Shown: positions 24,703 to 33,772 of the stretch, in pieces | Layout: every line of letters begins with the position of its first letter | How positions within the stretch are numbered: position 1 is the first letter of the stretch | Translations under genes and position numbers: made by a program | DNA from: Candidatus Saccharimonadota bacterium | Lineage (GTDB): Bacteria; Patescibacteriota; Saccharimonadia; Saccharimonadales; Saccharimonadaceae | Length of the DNA: 37,204 nt | Direction of reading: 5' to 3' | Assembly: GCA_017431745.1 (NCBI GenBank) | Contig: JAFRKK010000006.1 | Span: 1 to 37,204 of the forward strand | The notes under the pieces: generated by a model | Database searches by the model: none | The model's input: the letters and a program-made list of their open reading frames with translations, nothing else | What the model was told of the DNA's origin: nothing

Positions 24703-25635
24703 ATGAATGCGGTGGGCATTAAAGAAATTGAAGAGATTAAAAAGCGCGTGCGGCTGTGCGATTATTTGGTAGTGGCGCAGCTTTTTTTGCAGGATAATTT
24801 TTTGCTGGAGAGGGCGCTGACTTTTGATGATATTAAGGCGCGGCTGCTTGGTCACTGGGGGACGTGCCACGGAATTAATGTCGCATATGCAAATTTGAAA
24901 GAATATTTTAAAGATGATACGGGATTTAGTTTTGTGCTGGGGCCAGGGCATGGTTTTCCGGCTTTGCAGGCGAATTTGTGGCTAGACGGGGAACTGGAAA
25001 AAGTTAACCCGCAGGCCACGCGGAACGTGGATGGGCTAGAATATATTTGTAAGAGTTTTTCTTGGCCGGATGGATTTCCCTCGCACGCTAGCCCTTTTAC
25101 GCCGGGCGTAATTACAGAAGGCGGAGAGCTGGGTTATGCGCTGGCGAATGCTTATGGCGTAGCGCTAGGGCATCCGGAAAAGACTTTGGCGGTGCTAATC
25201 GGGGACGGAGAATTAGAAACCGCGACAGCAATTGATTCGTTGAATCTCCGAAATTTGTTGACGGCGCCTGGGAATGGGCGAATTTTGCCAATTTTGCATT
25301 TGAATGGCTATAAGATTTCCGGCCCGACCATCTACGGGCGAAAATCGGGAAGAGAACTTTTTGAATTAATCCGTGGGTTTGGATTTACGCCGGTTTTGAT
25401 TGATGGCGATGAGCCGGAAACGTTCCAGGAGGCCTTAAGAGAGCAAGTGGATTCGCCATTTTATATCCTAAAAACCGAGAAAGGTGAGGGCGGACCAAAT
25501 CGCCACCAGGATGCGCACCAAATCCCCTTAAAAAACCCGAAGACCGATGAAGAGGAACTAAGTGTATTAGAAGAGTGGCTAAGATCATATGAAATTGGTG
25601 AACTATTTAGTCGTGAGGAGGGAGTGCTGATATGA
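24703..25635 (+). CDS. Phosphoketolase, N-terminal (thiamine-diphosphate) half
   Basis: 310 aa, matching the N-terminal domain of xylulose-5-phosphate/fructose-6-phosphate phosphoketolase: LLGHWGTCHGINVAYANL, LGPGHGFPALQANLWLDGEL, FPSHASPFTPGVITEGGELGYALANAYG, IGDGELETATAIDS and ILPILHLNGYKISGPTIYGR. The enzyme cleaves xylulose 5-phosphate with phosphate to acetyl phosphate and glyceraldehyde 3-phosphate, feeding fermentation. The start at 24703 follows TATAAT by 6 nt (leaderless). The usual enzyme is one chain of about 790 aa. Here it ends with TGA overlapping the next gene's ATG (ATGA), so the halves are translated together. Confidence 0.87.
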   Translation: MNAVGIKEIEEIKKRVRLCDYLVVAQLFLQDNFLLERALTFDDIKARLLGHWGTCHGINVAYANLKEYFKDDTGFSFVLGPGHGFPALQANLWLDGELEKVNPQATRNVDGLEYICKSFSWPDGFPSHASPFTPGVITEGGELGYALANAYGVALGHPEKTLAVLIGDGELETATAIDSLNLRNLLTAPGNGRILPILHLNGYKISGPTIYGRKSGRELFELIRGFGFTPVLIDGDEPETFQEALREQVDSPFYILKTEKGEGGPNRHQDAHQIPLKNPKTDEEELSVLEEWLRSYEIGELFSREEGVLI

Positions 25636-26804
25636 TTGAGCGAGTAGAAAACCCGGGCACAGAATTGTATTCGCCGGCGCGGCGGATTGGGGAAATGCTG
25701 ACTGAGGAATTTAAAAAGAATCCAAAGTTTTACTTTTTCTCGCCGGATGAAACGACGTCGAATAAGTTGGATGAGATTTTTGAGGTAGAAAAACGAGCGT
25801 GGGGTGATATGCCAGTGAAAACTTGGGATTTGCCGGAGGCGGCAAATGGACGCATCGTGGAAATGCTGTCGGAAAATGTGTTGTTTTCTGTGATGACTGG
25901 GCATTTGATGAATGGAGAGTCGGCGATGATGGCGAGCTATGAAGCGTTTTTCCCGATTATTACGGCGCAAGTGTTGCAGCAAATGAAGTTTATGAAGCAG
26001 AGCAAATTAGTGTCGTGGCGGGAAGCGCTACCGGCAGTGAATTTGCTATCTACTTCGACTTGTTGGCGGCAAGACCATAATGGATTTACGCATCAATCGC
26101 CGGCGTTGATTAGTACCTTGCTGGCGGTACCATCCAACCTCGCTAACTGTATCTTTCCGATTGATGATGTGGCGGCGGCGGAAGCGTATAAATTTATGAT
26201 GGAAACGACTAATGTTGTAAATCTTACAACATTTGATAAAAATGAGCGGCCGCGCTATATTGATTCGCACCACGCAAAATATCAATATGATAATGGGGGG
26301 GCATCGGTGTTTGAATTTGCTTCGGACGCGGAGCCAGACGTTGTGCTAACAGCAGCGGGAGATATTGTGGCGCACGAAACTTTGGAAGCGATGAAGATTA
26401 TACGTGAGGATATGCCAGAGTTGAAGCTACGATTTTTGGGAATTAATGCTTTGTCGTATCGGGCGATTGGCACGACAGAGAATAAGCTCAGCAAAGTAAA
26501 GTTTGAAGAACTATTTACGGCCGAGAAACCAATTATTGCGAATTTCCATGGTTATCCGGAAACTTTGGAAACAATTTTAGAAAATTATACTTACCGAGCG
26601 AGACTGCGGGTACACGGATTTAACGAAGAAGGTTCAACCACGACGCCGTTTGAAATGCTAAGGCGGAATGCGGCATCGAGATACGATATCGCGATAGATG
26701 TGGCTAGGCTCATGAAGCGTGAAGATTTGGTAGGTAAATACGAGGCAGTGCTAGAACAGAACCATTTACATGCTGTTAATTTTGGCGAAGATTTGATAAA
26801 ATAA
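25632..26804 (+). CDS. Phosphoketolase, middle and C-terminal half
   Basis: 390 aa, covering the rest of phosphoketolase. FFSPDETTSNKLDEIFEV, then GRIVEMLSENVLFSVMTGHLMNGESAMMASYEAFFPI, STSTCWRQDHNGFTHQSPALI and the C-terminal HGYPETLETILENYTYRARLRVHGFNEEGSTTTPFEMLRRN are family motifs. The junction lies in the linker between the first and second domains; the conserved linker of about 50 residues is reduced to VENPGTELYSPARRIGEML. Total length of both halves is 700 aa. Because all core motifs are present in both, I read a genuine two-subunit enzyme, not a frameshift; the one-base difference needed to fuse them is not seen. Confidence 0.87.
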   Translation: MIERVENPGTELYSPARRIGEMLTEEFKKNPKFYFFSPDETTSNKLDEIFEVEKRAWGDMPVKTWDLPEAANGRIVEMLSENVLFSVMTGHLMNGESAMMASYEAFFPIITAQVLQQMKFMKQSKLVSWREALPAVNLLSTSTCWRQDHNGFTHQSPALISTLLAVPSNLANCIFPIDDVAAAEAYKFMMETTNVVNLTTFDKNERPRYIDSHHAKYQYDNGGASVFEFASDAEPDVVLTAAGDIVAHETLEAMKIIREDMPELKLRFLGINALSYRAIGTTENKLSKVKFEELFTAEKPIIANFHGYPETLETILENYTYRARLRVHGFNEEGSTTTPFEMLRRNAASRYDIAIDVARLMKREDLVGKYEAVLEQNHLHAVNFGEDLIK

Positions 26805-26809
26805 CTGGT

Positions 26810-27502
26810 ATGGATTTATTTGTTTTAATTATTACGCTAGCGATACTGGCGGAAACCACGGTGTTGGTGGCGCGAAAGGGCAAGCCGATGCGAACCGGCG
26901 CGCGGAAAATATATGTGGATACATCGGTGCTGATTGACGGACGAATTATCAATATCGCGCGAACTGGGTTTATTGACGGGGATTTGATTATACTCCGAAG
27001 CGTGTTAAGGGAGTTGCAACTGCTCGCAGACAACAGGGACAATGAGCGACGAAACCTAGGGCGACTAGGGTTAGATAACGTGGCGGAACTAGAACGAGTG
27101 GTGGAAGTGAACACCGAAATTTACGATGATGGCGAAGGAAAGAAAAAGGTGGATGAAGAACTGCTAAAATTTGCAAAGGAAAATAAGGGGGCGGTGATGA
27201 CGATTGATTTTAATTTAATTAAAGTGGCGGAGGCGGAAAAAATCCCAACACTGAACCTTAATGACTTGGCGTTGGCAGTGAGGACGGAGTTTATGCCGGG
27301 TGAAAAAATGAAACTGAAGATTGCCGAAAAGGGAGCAAATCGCGAACAAGGTGTAGGGCATTTACCGAACGGTACAATGGTGGTGGTAGAGGGGGCCGCT
27401 AACAAGATTGGTAAGGAAGTAGAAGTAGAATTCGTGCGTTTTCATGAAACTTCGGCCGGAAAAATGATTTTTGCAAGAATTGTAAAGAAGCGAAAAAAAT
27501 AG
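26810..27502 (+). CDS. Membrane-anchored PIN-TRAM domain protein (YacL-like)
   Basis: 230 aa. One N-terminal transmembrane segment (about 2-20) is followed by a PIN ribonuclease domain: YVDTSVLIDGRI, LRSVLRELQLLAD and MTIDFNLIKVAEAEKIPTLNLNDLA carry the acidic catalytic residues. A C-terminal TRAM domain (about 170-228) follows, with MKLKIAEKGANREQGVGHLPNGTMVVVEGA typical of RNA-binding TRAM. Related Firmicutes proteins (YacL) have more transmembrane helices; this one has a single helix. The -10-like TAAAAT lies 7 nt before ATG (leaderless). The RNA target is unknown. A shared terminator separates it from the convergent PBP gene. Confidence 0.88.
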   Translation: MDLFVLIITLAILAETTVLVARKGKPMRTGARKIYVDTSVLIDGRIINIARTGFIDGDLIILRSVLRELQLLADNRDNERRNLGRLGLDNVAELERVVEVNTEIYDDGEGKKKVDEELLKFAKENKGAVMTIDFNLIKVAEAEKIPTLNLNDLALAVRTEFMPGEKMKLKIAEKGANREQGVGHLPNGTMVVVEGAANKIGKEVEVEFVRFHETSAGKMIFARIVKKRKK

Positions 27503-27514
27503 AGCTGGTGCGGT

Positions 27515-27547
27515 AAAAAACTAGGCGCTTTTTAGCGCCTAGTTTTT
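27515..27547. terminator. Bidirectional terminator between the PIN-TRAM and PBP genes
   Basis: AAAAAACTAGGCGCT pairs with AGCGCCTAGTTTTT around TTTT. T-runs are present in both directions, so it can end both convergent transcripts. Confidence 0.88.
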
Positions 27548-27553
27548 GGCTGT

Positions 27554-30280
27554 TTAGGGGTTAGATGGTGGGTCTTCTTTCTTGCAGCTGTCTGAGTTTA
27601 TCTTGATTTCGCCAGATGAGACATAGCCTGCGGTATCAGACACATCGAGCCTAGCGGAAGTTTCGGAACCGGTCAAGGTGTAGATTGAGCCACCGCCGAG
27701 TGAGACGCCGCCCTTCTCAACGCCATTGATGTAGAGAGTGGCTCCGGCGATGTCGGAAGAGCCGCGGCCGACACTGGCGTAAAGTTTACAATCGCTGGTA
27801 GAAAGGGTAACTTGCGGTGGTCGATAATCACAAGTATCACTGACATCACGGTTGTATGGTTCAGGAACGTTATAAACACTGTTGCCGGTCATCGGGTCAG
27901 TGGTTTTGGTGACCTCAATTTCAATCTTATATTCTTCTGGCGTACAAGCTGCAGCTAGCAAATGGTTGTAGCGGTTGAAGGTGAGTTTTTCCTTCGCGAC
28001 ACCGGAGTTTTTGGCGGAGTTGTACCAGCTTGGCCAAATGTCGGTCTTACCATTAACGGTGAGGGTTTGGATGCCGGCTGGTTTGGCTGGCTGATCGCCT
28101 GGCTTCCAGCGACCGTCAGGCTGGTAGACCTCGGTGTGAACACGTCCCATATATTCCGCAACTGTAAAACGAGCGATATCGTGAGTATTGGAAGTAAGAC
28201 CGGAGCCGTCGTGATTACCATTCCAGACTAGGGTAGATACAGCGGTGGAATAGCTCTCCATCAAAGAGTCCTTGGTGACGGCAGAGTTTGCCGTAGTGGT
28301 GGTACCTGTTTTGGTAGCAGTCCAAACACCCGGAATGACATAGCCGGCGCTTTGTGAACCACCAGGAGCATAAATGCCGAAGCGGGCTGAGCCATCGGCT
28401 AGGATGTTGGAAATCATATAAGCAACTTGTTCGTCAACCACTGGAGTAGCTTCGGGATCTTTCCAGGATTCAACAACTTCGCCGGAGGAGTTTTTGAGTT
28501 CCATGACATAGGCAAGATCCTTATAGGAACCACCGCGGGCGATTGAAGCGTAGGCATTGGCGTGTTCGACCATGCGGACGTTACAACCAGAACCGATGGC
28601 GATAGAAAGGCCGTAGCCTTCGCGGCCGTCACAATAAGTTTTGTCACCTAGAGCGTGGGCGATTTCAAGAGAATTGTCGATGCCGTTAATATAAAGAGCT
28701 TTAACGGCGGCGATATTCAAAGAGTGACCAAGCGAGAAACGAATCGTAACGTCGCCATAGAACGAACCGGTGGCGTTAGTCAAAGAACAACTGCCAGAAT
28801 AACCAGCACAGTATAATTTGTTGATATTTTCATCCTTTAAGATAGAGCCCGGACCATAGTTAATACCTTCGCGTTGCATAAAGAGCGGTGCGTAATCGAG
28901 GATTGGCTTAATTGAAGAGCCTGGCTCGATGAGGGAATCAGTGGTGGCGTTAACTTCGCCGAAAGAACCATTAAAGAAATCGGTAGAACCAACCATGGCG
29001 ACAACCTGTGAAGTTTCCACGTCGACGGAAACTAGACCAATGTCATCTGAGTGGTTTTTGTACATGTGGCTAGCGCCGACGCGAACGGCGTCTTCGGCGA
29101 TTCTTTGAGCGCGAAGATCCAAAGTGGTTTTAATCGTCCAGCCACCAGAACGCATAGTTTGAATGCCGTATTTTTCTTCGAGTTGTTTTTTGACTTCGAG
29201 CACAAAGTGCGGAGCGAGCATATCGGCATACTGAGTGGACTCAGGTTTGATGGTATCTAGAATAGCGATTTCTTTGGCTTCGCCTGCTTCTTGCTCGGTA
29301 ATATAGCCCATGGAAACCATATCATCTAGCACTTTATGTTGGCGTTCAATCAACATTTCGTGGCCATATTCATTATATGGGTTTAATACGCCAGGGTTAT
29401 TTGGGATGGCAGCGAGCAAAGATGATTCAGCTAAATTTAATTCTTTGGCGTGTTTACCAAAATAAGTTTGCGCGGCAGATTCTACACCGTTACGTCGACC
29501 ACCATAAGGCGACTGGTTCAAGTACATGGTAAGGATTTGATCCTTGTTGTACATTTTTTCAAGTTCCAGAGCTAGGATAAGCTCTTTGATTTTACGAGTA
29601 AGGCCACCACGGTTAGCCGAGGCCGCTTCATCGGAGAAATAAACTTGCTTGATTAACTGCTGGGTCAAAGTGGAACCACCTTGTACACCGCCGCCACCAA
29701 GCGTAGAGAAGGTGGCGCGAATCAAAGCGCCAAAATCTACACCAGCGTGATTGTAGAAATTCTTGTCCTCGATCGCGACGGTGGCTTTGTACATATAGTC
29801 GGAAATCTCGTCGGCATCGACTACGAGGCGGTAATCTTCGTTGCCGGTATCCTTCCAAAGTAATTCGCCGTTACGGTCTAGGTAGGTATTGACGGTTTCG
29901 GAAATGGTCATTTCGTCGAGGCGAATTTCGTCGAGGTCTTTTTTGTAGTAAAGGAATAGGCCGCCAATAAAAATGATAAAAATCAGGACTGCCGCGGCGC
30001 AGAATTTAAGAATGGTTTTTTGACCACGCTTAGAGAACCACCATTTAGCTACCCGTTTTGGGTGAAGCCGGGCAAAGAAGCGCTTGACTGGCTCCTTCGG
30101 GAGTTTAGCTAAATCTTCGGCGCGACGACGGGCGTCGGCTTCTTTTTTAGCGTGATGTTTATAACTCAAGCTTGAGTACAAATTCATATTTTTCGCAGTT
30201 TTTTTGGATGATTTGCGGGTCAATTTCTTTTTGATGTTAGACTTTGACGGCAAAATCACCACTGATTTCTTTTTTGCCAT
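27554..30280 (-). CDS. Penicillin-binding protein 1A family (bifunctional peptidoglycan synthase)
   Basis: 908 aa from ATG 30280 (TATAAT 6 nt upstream, leaderless; an ATG 15 nt earlier is rejected). The basic N-terminus is cytoplasmic, and a transmembrane helix lies near residues 88-110 (FCAAAVLIFIIFIGGLFLYY). The glycosyltransferase (GT51) domain shows EDKNFYNHAGVD, GGSTLTQQLIKQ and YLNQSPYGGRRNGVESAAQTYFGK. The transpeptidase domain shows the SxxK nucleophile in PGSSIKPILDYAP, an SxN-like GHSLNIAA and the KTGT motif in ATKTGTTTT. The C-terminal tail (about 770-908) is an Ig-like or cell-wall-binding region with cysteines. It polymerises and cross-links peptidoglycan at the outer face of the membrane. 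It sits divergently next to murJ, the lipid II flippase. Confidence 0.93.
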   Translation of the reverse strand: MAKKKSVVILPSKSNIKKKLTRKSSKKTAKNMNLYSSLSYKHHAKKEADARRRAEDLAKLPKEPVKRFFARLHPKRVAKWWFSKRGQKTILKFCAAAVLIFIIFIGGLFLYYKKDLDEIRLDEMTISETVNTYLDRNGELLWKDTGNEDYRLVVDADEISDYMYKATVAIEDKNFYNHAGVDFGALIRATFSTLGGGGVQGGSTLTQQLIKQVYFSDEAASANRGGLTRKIKELILALELEKMYNKDQILTMYLNQSPYGGRRNGVESAAQTYFGKHAKELNLAESSLLAAIPNNPGVLNPYNEYGHEMLIERQHKVLDDMVSMGYITEQEAGEAKEIAILDTIKPESTQYADMLAPHFVLEVKKQLEEKYGIQTMRSGGWTIKTTLDLRAQRIAEDAVRVGASHMYKNHSDDIGLVSVDVETSQVVAMVGSTDFFNGSFGEVNATTDSLIEPGSSIKPILDYAPLFMQREGINYGPGSILKDENINKLYCAGYSGSCSLTNATGSFYGDVTIRFSLGHSLNIAAVKALYINGIDNSLEIAHALGDKTYCDGREGYGLSIAIGSGCNVRMVEHANAYASIARGGSYKDLAYVMELKNSSGEVVESWKDPEATPVVDEQVAYMISNILADGSARFGIYAPGGSQSAGYVIPGVWTATKTGTTTTANSAVTKDSLMESYSTAVSTLVWNGNHDGSGLTSNTHDIARFTVAEYMGRVHTEVYQPDGRWKPGDQPAKPAGIQTLTVNGKTDIWPSWYNSAKNSGVAKEKLTFNRYNHLLAAACTPEEYKIEIEVTKTTDPMTGNSVYNVPEPYNRDVSDTCDYRPPQVTLSTSDCKLYASVGRGSSDIAGATLYINGVEKGGVSLGGGSIYTLTGSETSARLDVSDTAGYVSSGEIKINSDSCKKEDPPSNP

Positions 30281-30286
30281 ATACTT

Positions 30287-30292
30287 ATTATA
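30287..30292 (-). promoter_or_regulatory. -10 box for leaderless PBP mRNA
   Basis: Complement of 30287-30292 is TATAAT, 6 nt before the ATG at 30280. It decides the start codon. Confidence 0.55.
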
Positions 30293-30355
30293 CACTAAAC
30301 TTTAACTTTTTGTATTGAATTTTTATGAAAATTTCGTGTTACAATATATTATAGA

Positions 30356-32005
30356 ATGCGAAAGTTAAGGAAGTTTAAGTTTAAGTCGGTGGTGGCGTTA
30401 GCACAGATGCGATTGTCGGTAAAATCGGCAGCGATTGTTTTGGCTTCTTCGACGTTGTTATCGGCACTGCTTGGGCTATTTCGCGATCGGTTGTTGAATT
30501 CGTACTATTTAGGAACTTACCCAACCGGGATTGATGCTTATACGGCGGCGTTTACGATTCCGGATTTTATGTTCTTTATTTTGACTTCGGGGGCTTTGTC
30601 GGTATCGTTTATTCCGGTGTTTAATCAGCGACTAGCGGCGGGAAATAAAAAATCAGCATGGGAGTTGTCTTCTTCAACGATTAATCTTCTGGCGATTTTG
30701 ACTTTGATTTCTTCAGTTTTGATTATGGTTTTTGCGGATCCTTTGATTCGGTATGTGGTTTCACCAGGGCTAGATGAAAGTGGGATGATTCTAGCAATTA
30801 ATATGACGCGAGTGATTGCGATTAACCCGTTCCTCTTTTCAATTGCAACGGTAGTAACGTCGATTCAGCAAGCGGTGGGGCGGTTTGTGTTCTATGCGTT
30901 CGCACCAGCAATTTATAATATCGGAATTATTATTGGGATTACCTGGTTTACTGGTGGGATTAATTTATTTGGTGTACAAATTTTTGAAGGTGGGATTATG
31001 GGAGTGGCGCTAGGCGTGATACTGGGAGCAGTGATGCAGCTCGTTGTGGCTTTGATTGGGTTATTTGGCCTGGGGATGGATTACGATTTTAAAATCCACT
31101 GGAAAAATCAAGGGTTTCGGTCGATTTTGCGCTTGTTACCGGCCAGGTCAATGGACCAGGGAATTGATTACGTAAATGGTATCGTAAACACCAACCTGTC
31201 ATCGCGAATGGGCGCTGGAGCGGTGAGGTCGTTCAACCAGGCTTCAGCCTTGCATCAGATGCCAGTAAATTTGATTGGGGTGGCGATTTCGACGGCGTTT
31301 TTCCCGAAATTGACAGAGGAATTAGGCAATGGTGACAAAAAGGAGTTTAACGAAACTTTCCGACAAGCGCTTCGCACCATTACTTGGATTGCGCTACCGG
31401 TATCGGTGATTGCGTTCTTTGGACGAGGTTACGTGACGAGTTTTATTTCAAATATCGGCAACAACGACAGTAACGGGACAATCGCGTCAATACTTGGAAC
31501 GCTGTGTTTGGCGATTTTTGCGCGGTCGGTGTTTCATATTGCCTCGCGCGGATTTTATGCTTATCAGGATACCAAAACGCCGTTTATCGTGTCAATTTTT
31601 GCGATTGGACTAACCATTGGTTTATCGGTGTGGTTCTATTTACTTGGGCTAAGCGTGGAAGGACTGGGCTGGGCGCAATCGGTGGGTGCGATGGTGGAAA
31701 TCGTGATACTAATGTATATTTTACAACGACGGTCTGGGGGGGTTTTGCTGAACCAGAGTTACTGGCGAGCAACATTTCGAATGATTTTTGCGACGGCGAT
31801 TGCTGGCTGCGTGGCATTTTCGATGACGAAATTCGTGCCGCTCATGGCAACGGATACCTCACTCGTGATTACGATTCCAAAATTCTTGCTGATTGCTGGG
31901 GTGTCGTTTATTGCATATCTCATTGCCAGCTATTTCTTGAACTTGAAAGAGGCGGGGCCGATTTTCCGATATTTTAAGAAAATTCTATTTAGAAACGTGA
32001 AATAG
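30356..32005 (+). CDS. murJ: Lipid II flippase MurJ (MviN)
   Basis: 549 aa integral membrane protein of the MOP superfamily that moves lipid-linked peptidoglycan precursor across the membrane. N-terminal: SAAIVLASSTLLSALLGLFRDRLLNSYYLG, then AYTAAFTIPDFMFFILTSGALSVSFIPVFNQRL. About 13-14 hydrophobic segments follow, including the typical RMGAGAVRSFNQASALHQMPVNLIGVAISTAFFPKLTEE. A TACAAT-like -10 lies about 10 nt before ATG, so the mRNA is nearly leaderless. The extended basic N-terminus (RKLRKFKFKSV) is cytoplasmic. Divergent from PBP1A: the two supply and polymerise the same substrate. Confidence 0.93.
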   Translation: MRKLRKFKFKSVVALAQMRLSVKSAAIVLASSTLLSALLGLFRDRLLNSYYLGTYPTGIDAYTAAFTIPDFMFFILTSGALSVSFIPVFNQRLAAGNKKSAWELSSSTINLLAILTLISSVLIMVFADPLIRYVVSPGLDESGMILAINMTRVIAINPFLFSIATVVTSIQQAVGRFVFYAFAPAIYNIGIIIGITWFTGGINLFGVQIFEGGIMGVALGVILGAVMQLVVALIGLFGLGMDYDFKIHWKNQGFRSILRLLPARSMDQGIDYVNGIVNTNLSSRMGAGAVRSFNQASALHQMPVNLIGVAISTAFFPKLTEELGNGDKKEFNETFRQALRTITWIALPVSVIAFFGRGYVTSFISNIGNNDSNGTIASILGTLCLAIFARSVFHIASRGFYAYQDTKTPFIVSIFAIGLTIGLSVWFYLLGLSVEGLGWAQSVGAMVEIVILMYILQRRSGGVLLNQSYWRATFRMIFATAIAGCVAFSMTKFVPLMATDTSLVITIPKFLLIAGVSFIAYLIASYFLNLKEAGPIFRYFKKILFRNVK

Positions 32006-32008
32006 TGG

Positions 32009-32014
32009 TATAAT
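32009..32014 (+). promoter_or_regulatory. -10 box for the leaderless gatC-gatA operon
   Basis: TATAAT ends 7 nt before ATG at 32022, just after the murJ stop (32005). No ribosome-binding site is seen. Confidence 0.6.
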
Positions 32015-32021
32015 TATTGCT

Positions 32022-32309
32022 ATGGATATAAAACGCGAGGATATCAAGCACTTGGCTGAGCTGTCGGAATTTTCTTTGAGCGACGCGGAAATTGATTCGC
32101 TGCAAGGAGATTTACAAGGGATCATTGGCTATATTTCGCAACTAGACGAGCTAGATACTGACAACGTGGAGCCAACTTATCAAGTCTTTGAAATGGAAAA
32201 TGTGTGGCGAGAAGATGAGATTTTGCCACAGGAAGCGGACAGGGAAGCATTGCTCGCTTTGACTAAAGAAACCAAAGATAATCAAATAAAGGTGCCGAAA
32301 GTACTATGA
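32022..32309 (+). CDS. gatC: Aspartyl/glutamyl-tRNA amidotransferase subunit C
   Basis: Small subunit that wraps GatA and GatB. 95 aa, with the family start IKREDIKHLAELSEFSLSDAEIDSLQGDLQGIIGYISQLDELDTDNVEPTYQ and the downstream VWREDE. It is first in the gatCA-x-gatB operon and overlaps gatA by ATGA, a coupled arrangement. Its presence implies that Gln-tRNA(Gln), and perhaps Asn-tRNA(Asn), is made by transamidation. Confidence 0.94.
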   Translation: MDIKREDIKHLAELSEFSLSDAEIDSLQGDLQGIIGYISQLDELDTDNVEPTYQVFEMENVWREDEILPQEADREALLALTKETKDNQIKVPKVL

Positions 32310-33772
32310 AAATAGCAAACAAAAAAGTAACTGCCGAAAGATTGGTTAAGGATGCTTTAGCGAAGGCAAAGCATTTTGAAGATTATCACATTTTTACGTT
32401 TATTGATGAAGAAGGGGCGTTGGAGCGAGCGCGAGAGATTGATAAACGAATTGCCGCTGGTGAGAAAGTGGGGCGGTTGGCGGGTGTGCCATATGCGCTT
32501 AAAGATAATTTCTTGTCGCCGCGTGGCGAAACTACAGCTTCAGCGCATATTTTGGAAGGATTTACAGCACCAGTTACAGCGACTGCGGTGAAGCGGCTAG
32601 AGGACGAGGGGGCGATTATGATTGGACGAACAAATCTAGATGCGTTCGCGCATGGTTCATCCACGGAAAATTCATACTTTGGCCCGACTTTGAACTCGCA
32701 TGACCGTGAACGGGTGGCTGGAGGGTCTTCTGGTGGTTCGGCGGTAGCGGTGGCACTAGATATTGTGGAGTTTGCTACTGGGACGGATACTGGCGGTTCG
32801 ATTCGGCAGCCAGCATCATTTAATGGTATTTATGGCTTAAAGCCGACTTATGGGACTGTTTCGCGTTACGGAGTAGTGGCGATGGCATCTTCTACAGATT
32901 GTATCGGATTCTTTACTAAAACTCCGGATGATATGGACCTTCTGATGTCGGTGGCTGCGGGGCGAGACCCGAAAGATATGACTACGTTGCCGGATTATTA
33001 TAATGAGGACGATTCGCAAACAGATCTTTCCTCGACCTCGCTCACTCGCTCCCGTCTTTACGGGGCTCGTTCGCTTCGGACGGCTAGCGAGCCGTCCGGG
33101 ACACGGTCTCGAAAAGACTGTTTGCGAATCGGAATCATTAAGGAGTTCGACAACGAGTCAGTGCATCCGGAGATACGAAGAGCGCTGAAGGAGAAGTGTG
33201 AGCTTTTGAAGAAAAAGGGCCATGAGATTGTGGAGCTTGAAATGCCAGCTTTGAAATATGGCCTCGCGGCATATTATATTCTAGTGCCAGCGGAAGTGGC
33301 TTCGAATCTATCACGACATGATGGAGTGAGGTATGGGTTCCGTTCGGAAAAGGCCGTGGACATGGATTCGATGTATGGTGAAACCAGAAGCGAAGGATTT
33401 ATGCCAGAAAACAAGCGCCGAATTATGATTGGAAACTTTGTTTTGTCGTCTGGCTTTTATGATGCGTATTTCCTAAAAGCTGCCAAGGCTAGGACTTTGA
33501 TTGTGGAGGAGTATGCAAAAGCCTTTGAAAAATGTGATTTTATCTTGACACCGGTATCGCCAAATCCAGCATTTAAGCTGGGAGAAAAAGTGAATGACCC
33601 GGTGGCAATGTATTTAGAAGACGTGATGAGCGTGTCATTGAATCTTGCTGGAGTACCAGGGCTGGCTATTCCGGCCGGTGAGACTCCGGAAGGGATTTCG
33701 CTTGGTTTACAATTGGTTGGACCACGCCGGAGCGACAAGGCACTACTCGAATTTGCAAAGGAGCTTGAATAA
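32306..33772 (+). CDS. gatA: Aspartyl/glutamyl-tRNA amidotransferase subunit A, with a palindromic insertion
   Basis: The amidase subunit that releases ammonia from glutamine. 488 aa. Amidase signature: the catalytic lysine in GVPYALKDNFLS, then GGSSGGSAVAVALDIVEFATGTDTGGSIRQPASFNGIYGLKPTYG with the two catalytic serines. An insert of about 35 residues (SQTDLSSTSLTRSRLYGARSL...) lies between LPDYYNED and LRIGIIKEFDN, encoded by the palindrome at 33011-33130. The C-terminus reaches VPGLAIPAGETPEGISLGLQLVGPRRSDKALLEFA. It couples to gatC by ATGA and overlaps the next start by one base (TAATG). Confidence 0.94.
   Translation: MKIANKKVTAERLVKDALAKAKHFEDYHIFTFIDEEGALERAREIDKRIAAGEKVGRLAGVPYALKDNFLSPRGETTASAHILEGFTAPVTATAVKRLEDEGAIMIGRTNLDAFAHGSSTENSYFGPTLNSHDRERVAGGSSGGSAVAVALDIVEFATGTDTGGSIRQPASFNGIYGLKPTYGTVSRYGVVAMASSTDCIGFFTKTPDDMDLLMSVAAGRDPKDMTTLPDYYNEDDSQTDLSSTSLTRSRLYGARSLRTASEPSGTRSRKDCLRIGIIKEFDNESVHPEIRRALKEKCELLKKKGHEIVELEMPALKYGLAAYYILVPAEVASNLSRHDGVRYGFRSEKAVDMDSMYGETRSEGFMPENKRRIMIGNFVLSSGFYDAYFLKAAKARTLIVEEYAKAFEKCDFILTPVSPNPAFKLGEKVNDPVAMYLEDVMSVSLNLAGVPGLAIPAGETPEGISLGLQLVGPRRSDKALLEFAKELE
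33011..33130. repeat. In-frame palindromic insertion in gatA
   Basis: Arms 33011-33037 and 33105-33130 are inverted copies with few changes. The core carries CCCGT-CTTT-ACGGG and a second hairpin, CGGACGGCT with AGCCGTCCG. The inserted codons are Ser/Arg/Thr-rich and open throughout. Confidence 0.85.

Noticed and set aside
25632-25635. Frameshift in phosphoketolase
   Set aside because: The overlap is a clean ATGA, the break falls at a domain linker and motifs on both sides are intact. A split gene is the simpler reading.
15653-25635. Alternative genetic code with TGA as glycine (Gracilibacteria type)
   Set aside because: TGA ends uppS, frr, gatC and phosphoketolase N at family-appropriate lengths or in ATGA overlaps, and no in-frame TGA is seen in conserved genes.
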